The position numbers and the translations under genes were made by a program. Below are positions 60,589 to 64,000 of a stretch of 64,000 nt of DNA, piece after piece. The first letter of the stretch is position 1; every line of letters starts with the position of its first letter. The DNA is from Ascaris suum. Its lineage: Eukaryota > Nematoda > Chromadorea > Rhabditida > Ascarididae. A model generated the notes under the pieces. The model ran no database searches. It had not been told where the DNA came from and saw only the letters and a list, made by a program, of their open reading frames with translations. Where the stretch lies: contig CM024172.1 of assembly GCA_013433145.1 (NCBI GenBank), positions 3,470,501 to 3,534,500 on the forward strand, given 5' to 3'.

Positions 60589-61028
60589 CTGAAAATATAT
60601 CTTCATAACGTAAAATCACCTACATTCATTCTGTTCGCTGACCTCGCTTTTCTTATAAGAACCTCCCAAATCTTCCTGAATCAGGTCGCAAACAAAACAG
60701 CAGAACTCCTCTATTGCATCGAAACTGTTAGAACAAAATATGGCTGGTTCATGCCATTTCCCGTCCATTGCTCTTCTCACTCCACCACTGAGTGCTGACT
60801 CGGCGACATGAGATGGTGCTAGATGGGCACAGTTCCAATATTTGTTTTTATCAGCACAGTGCAAACTTTTCCAAAAGAGAATATTTTGAACCACTGTGTA
60901 TTTTCAGAAAAGCGCATTGTGTGAGCACAACAATCAACCGCTGTAGGCGACGACCAGCTTTTTGGAGCGCTTAACCAACAATTTACACGGTTCTTTCAGT
61001 TTTTCATAAGAAGCGAAGGAAGGTTGAC

Positions 61029-61199
61029 CTGGTTTTTGCCTTCGATATCGACAGGTGTTCCTCTCTCGAGAAGCAATTTCGCCACTTGCAGGTTACCATA
61101 TTTAGCGGCGAGATGTAACGGCGTGAATCCTTTCTTCGTTAGAAGAGTTTTATCGGCTCCACGATCAAGAAGTATCGCTGCTACCTCCTCTTGGCCCTC
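61029..61199 (-). CDS. unc-44: unc-44 exon: ankyrin repeats 16-17, first exon in window
   Basis: Acceptor GCATTTTTTTAG, donor GTCAAC. It reads [40 protein letters not shown] and [17 protein letters not shown]. It begins at a whole codon in mid-repeat, so at least one more upstream exon exists beyond the window. Confidence 0.98.
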
Positions 61200-64000
61200 C
61201 TAAAAAAAATGCAAAACAATTTAAACACTATTACATACAAAAATATTCAAAACTGCATATTATTATTCAAAAAACTGCTGCACACTGGTCTAAAAACATT
61301 AGATATAATTAGTCTAGTCTCAAAAGTTGAGTAACACGAAAAAAGTGGCGGCAAATGACTTTGTAACAACTCATCACTACAGCAATAAAGTAATAATAAA
61401 AGACCGCATTGTTTCAGTGCTGCAGTTATCACTCAATTCAGCAAAATTTATTAATCCAACAATGCAATAATATCCTTTTCCGTGCCTCAATGAAAGAGAT
61501 AAAACTTGAACGGTAGGAATCGAATAGTTTCTATATACTGAATGAAATACTCGAAACGAATAGCAATAAATGGGAAATTCTTTGCGATTGAGAGGAATAT
61601 TCGAAAAAGATAGGAAAAATTGTTTTCATTGATTGCAGCAATTGTAACACTACGAATATCAACGTTCTCACATCTTCAATAATCATTGCACAACGTTGGC
61701 AAAACTTTTACATCACAATGTTTCGTTATCGAATGATCAACACAGAAACAGAAATATTGCTTCATTTGATGAGATGGTTAAATATTTATGGACAATTCAT
61801 CAGTCGATTCTTTCTCAGCAGCTCATTCGCTGCAATATGTTTCAGTTATGTGGCAGATATTTCTTTAATTAAAAATATTTCGTTGGATAGCTCGAAACAT
61901 ATGCAAAATTTTGAATAATTTTCAACAACATTAAAGATGTCTCTTTCTTATGCAAAAAATTTTCATCGAACATAGGTAAAAGCATCAATAATCACAAGGA
62001 AATTTTAAACTGAATTGATTCCACAAACTTTGAAATATTCATTCCGATAGTAACTTCGACAGAATAATCCAACTACACGAAGAGCTTTAAATAGGAGCGG
62101 GGGAGTGGGGTGGGGGACATAATGTTCAGAAGTTCGCCTCCCAACAGTGTGTCAGCTAAGCCACGGTGACTACAATCATAAAATATTATTACAAATTATG
62201 CGGTATTAAAACGGAAAAAAAAACTGAAGCCACGAGAAAAGAGGCGGACTTGAAATCATGCTATGTGATCATTCCATTATATCAAATGGAATACTATGAA
62301 AAATGTGACACTTTAAAGACCTAAAAATATGGGACGATATGCGACATACAAGATGCGGAGCACAACAGCTGGTTAGCTAAGTGCAGTGGATGGATGTGGA
62401 GAGGAACATGCAATTCAGAAACTAAACGGTGATGTGCACGAAGTAACTCATTAGAAATGAAAAGCATCGAATCGTGGTGGCAGATAGAGCATTAGTTATT
62501 GCAAAAATTAAACGATGTCAACCATGAAAAACTATATGAAAATATATTGAATTTGATAGAAAGCGGACAGAACAAACATCGACACACTCGGCACGATGAA
62601 GTGCTTGTTTTCATTTTCCTTTGTAAAGCAGCTGAATGAATGCAAAAATGAAAACCAACACTCCCTTTGAACCGGATTTCCAAAAACATGGGTGCCCTCT
62701 GATCTCATGGACAAAAGCATTTGCTGATATTTGCCCCGAAATAACCTCTTATGAGCACTGCTGAACACAAATCACAAGGCTGCTAAATCTCCGGCGACCT
62801 TGCAAGAGTATGAATAGGGTGCGAACGTGATCCGACCCCATAACCAGAAGCAATTCCTAAACAAACACCTGCTTCGTGATTTCTCAAGAAAAGTGTTTCT
62901 TTCTTTTAAAATGAAGGTGCTTTCGGCAGCGCGTGAGGGGTCAATGGTCAGGAGACGAATCATGCGAGACTTCAAGGAAAGAAAAGGCTCCAATACCTTA
63001 AATCCAATCGCACGAATTTCCATCTGATCAGCATCGCGGATCTCACGTGATTTATGTCGAAATGTGATCAAACAGAATCTCCATAATTATAGAACTTTTA
63101 AGGAGCAGAAATAAGATAAAAGCTAATTGTGAGAAATCTGTGAAAAGCTTCTCAAAGTGGCAAAGCCAATAAATTTTAAACAATCGGTAAGGCGTTGATT
63201 TCCGAAAAAAAAAAGATCGTAAAAGACATTTCTCGAGAGGATTATATATGTCACCTAAGCTAATATATGCATATCTTTAAAGAAGGACGATATTAGCTCA
63301 AAAATTGCCTTGAAATATTCAAAAAAGTGCAATCAAAATCTTTTGCAGCCTCTTACGAGTTCCTCGAATTGGAGGTAAGGGGATAGCAGAGATGTCATAA
63401 CCCACCTCTTGTCTTTAAAATATAGACGTGAATACCTAGCATCACATAAAAACCTCCTATCACTTGTGCAAAAATAAAAAGCTAAACGGCGTTTTTCCTC
63501 ATATTTTCCAAACTTTGCCCATTGCTATGCCCAAAACAATCAAATGCAGCCATGTTTCCTTCTTCAGAGGGATAACAAAAAACATTGAAAAGAGATGGCA
63601 TAGTGCCAAAAAAGCACCTATAACAGATTTATTCGTTGAGAAGATTAATGCGGTCGAAATAAAATAAAAGAAAACAGCGACGCAGCTGTGGTTAATCAGC
63701 GATATCAGGCAATTAATAAATATATGCGCTTTCATGCATCAAAAATGCGCATAATATTAGTCCCCAGCTGCAAGCGTCGTTCGTTACGGCTTTCAGACAA
63801 TAGTTCATATTGAGAAACGATAATCAAATTGACGATCTGGTCCTCATCTTCGGGAATTCCAGGCTCCGATTCAGAAATCCCCGAACATCAACAAATGCCG
63901 AACGAGCAGTTGATTCAATTGATCGCTTTCAACGAGTTTCCGCATCCGACACGTGCAGGCAAAAGTTTTTGTTGAAACGAAATTAATCACATTCGCTGAA
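61200..64000. other. unc-44 intron continuing past the window edge
   Basis: No upstream ankyrin-repeat exon (TPLHxAA) was found on the - strand, so this intron is at least 2.8 kb. It holds a G-rich tract on the + strand at 62098-62117 (G5, G4, G5). I see nothing else. Confidence 0.6.

Larger units (their letters stand above)
11106..61199 (-). other. unc-44: unc-44-type ankyrin gene, repeats 16-24 to giant tail
   Basis: About 30 exons on the - strand form one ankyrin gene. Ankyrins link membrane proteins (channels, L1-type adhesion molecules) through their repeats to spectrin through ZU5. In worms UNC-44 is needed for axon guidance and neuronal microtubule organisation. Exons read in order are ankyrin repeats, linker, ZU5-1, ZU5-2, UPA, death domain and a variable tail. 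The repeat, ZU5 and death-domain exons match C. elegans UNC-44 near-identically from memory. Splice phases were checked exon by exon and agree except near 47.1-47.3 kb. Repeats 1 to ~15 and the promoter are outside the right edge. At least two tail endings exist: stop at 42827 (short) and stop at 11106 (giant). Confidence 0.95.

Overview
This is a window of nematode genomic DNA: AT-rich, intron-containing, with coding exons that match Caenorhabditis elegans proteins from memory. I cannot name the species. Introns average about 500 bases and acceptors are mixed (TTTCAG, TTTAG, TGCAG), which fits a parasitic or other long-intron nematode better than C. elegans itself.

Two neuronal genes converge. 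On the + strand, bases 3289-5311 hold the last four coding exons of CaMKII (unc-43): the association (hub) domain and stop codon. The kinase part lies left of the window. On the - strand, from 61199 down to 11106, lies most of an ankyrin gene orthologous to unc-44. Read in transcript order it gives the last eight to nine ankyrin repeats (61199-58385), a variable linker (57529-55729), two ZU5 domains and UPA (54443-48482), a death domain (48245-47300), and a tail built from short exons (47185-44895). Splicing phases agree across these exons, with one awkward join near 47.2 kb. The first ~15 repeats lie beyond the right edge.

After exon 44895..45087 the gene appears to branch. One path ends in a 269-codon terminal exon (42827..43635). 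The other can pass through small cassette exons (43861..43920, 42620..42667, 37808..37921) and enters an 18.4 kb exon (11106..29468) encoding a giant tail. Every one of these acceptors starts with the same two-base phase. This parallels the short and giant (AO13-type) isoforms known for C. elegans unc-44.

The giant exon is dominated by about 36 head-to-tail copies of a 309 bp (103 aa) unit. Most copies are identical at the base level, synonymous sites included. They form five blocks (9, 10, 4, 4 and 9 units) separated by related ~400-460 bp linkers that carry a glycine/alanine/valine-rich hydrophobic segment. Each unit has two SPxK sites, so the protein carries roughly 70 proline-directed phosphorylation candidates on a Glu/Lys-rich rod, reminiscent of neurofilament-H. 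The reading frame is broken mainly in the linkers and in two degenerate units, which I read as assembly error rather than gene death.

A separate two-exon gene end of unknown identity (36363..36908, - strand) sits inside an unc-44 intron. Other structure includes a near-perfect 66 bp palindrome just upstream of the branch-point exon, two long (AT)n tracts, a purine-pyrimidine alternating tract, a G18 run and several G-quadruplex-type motifs.
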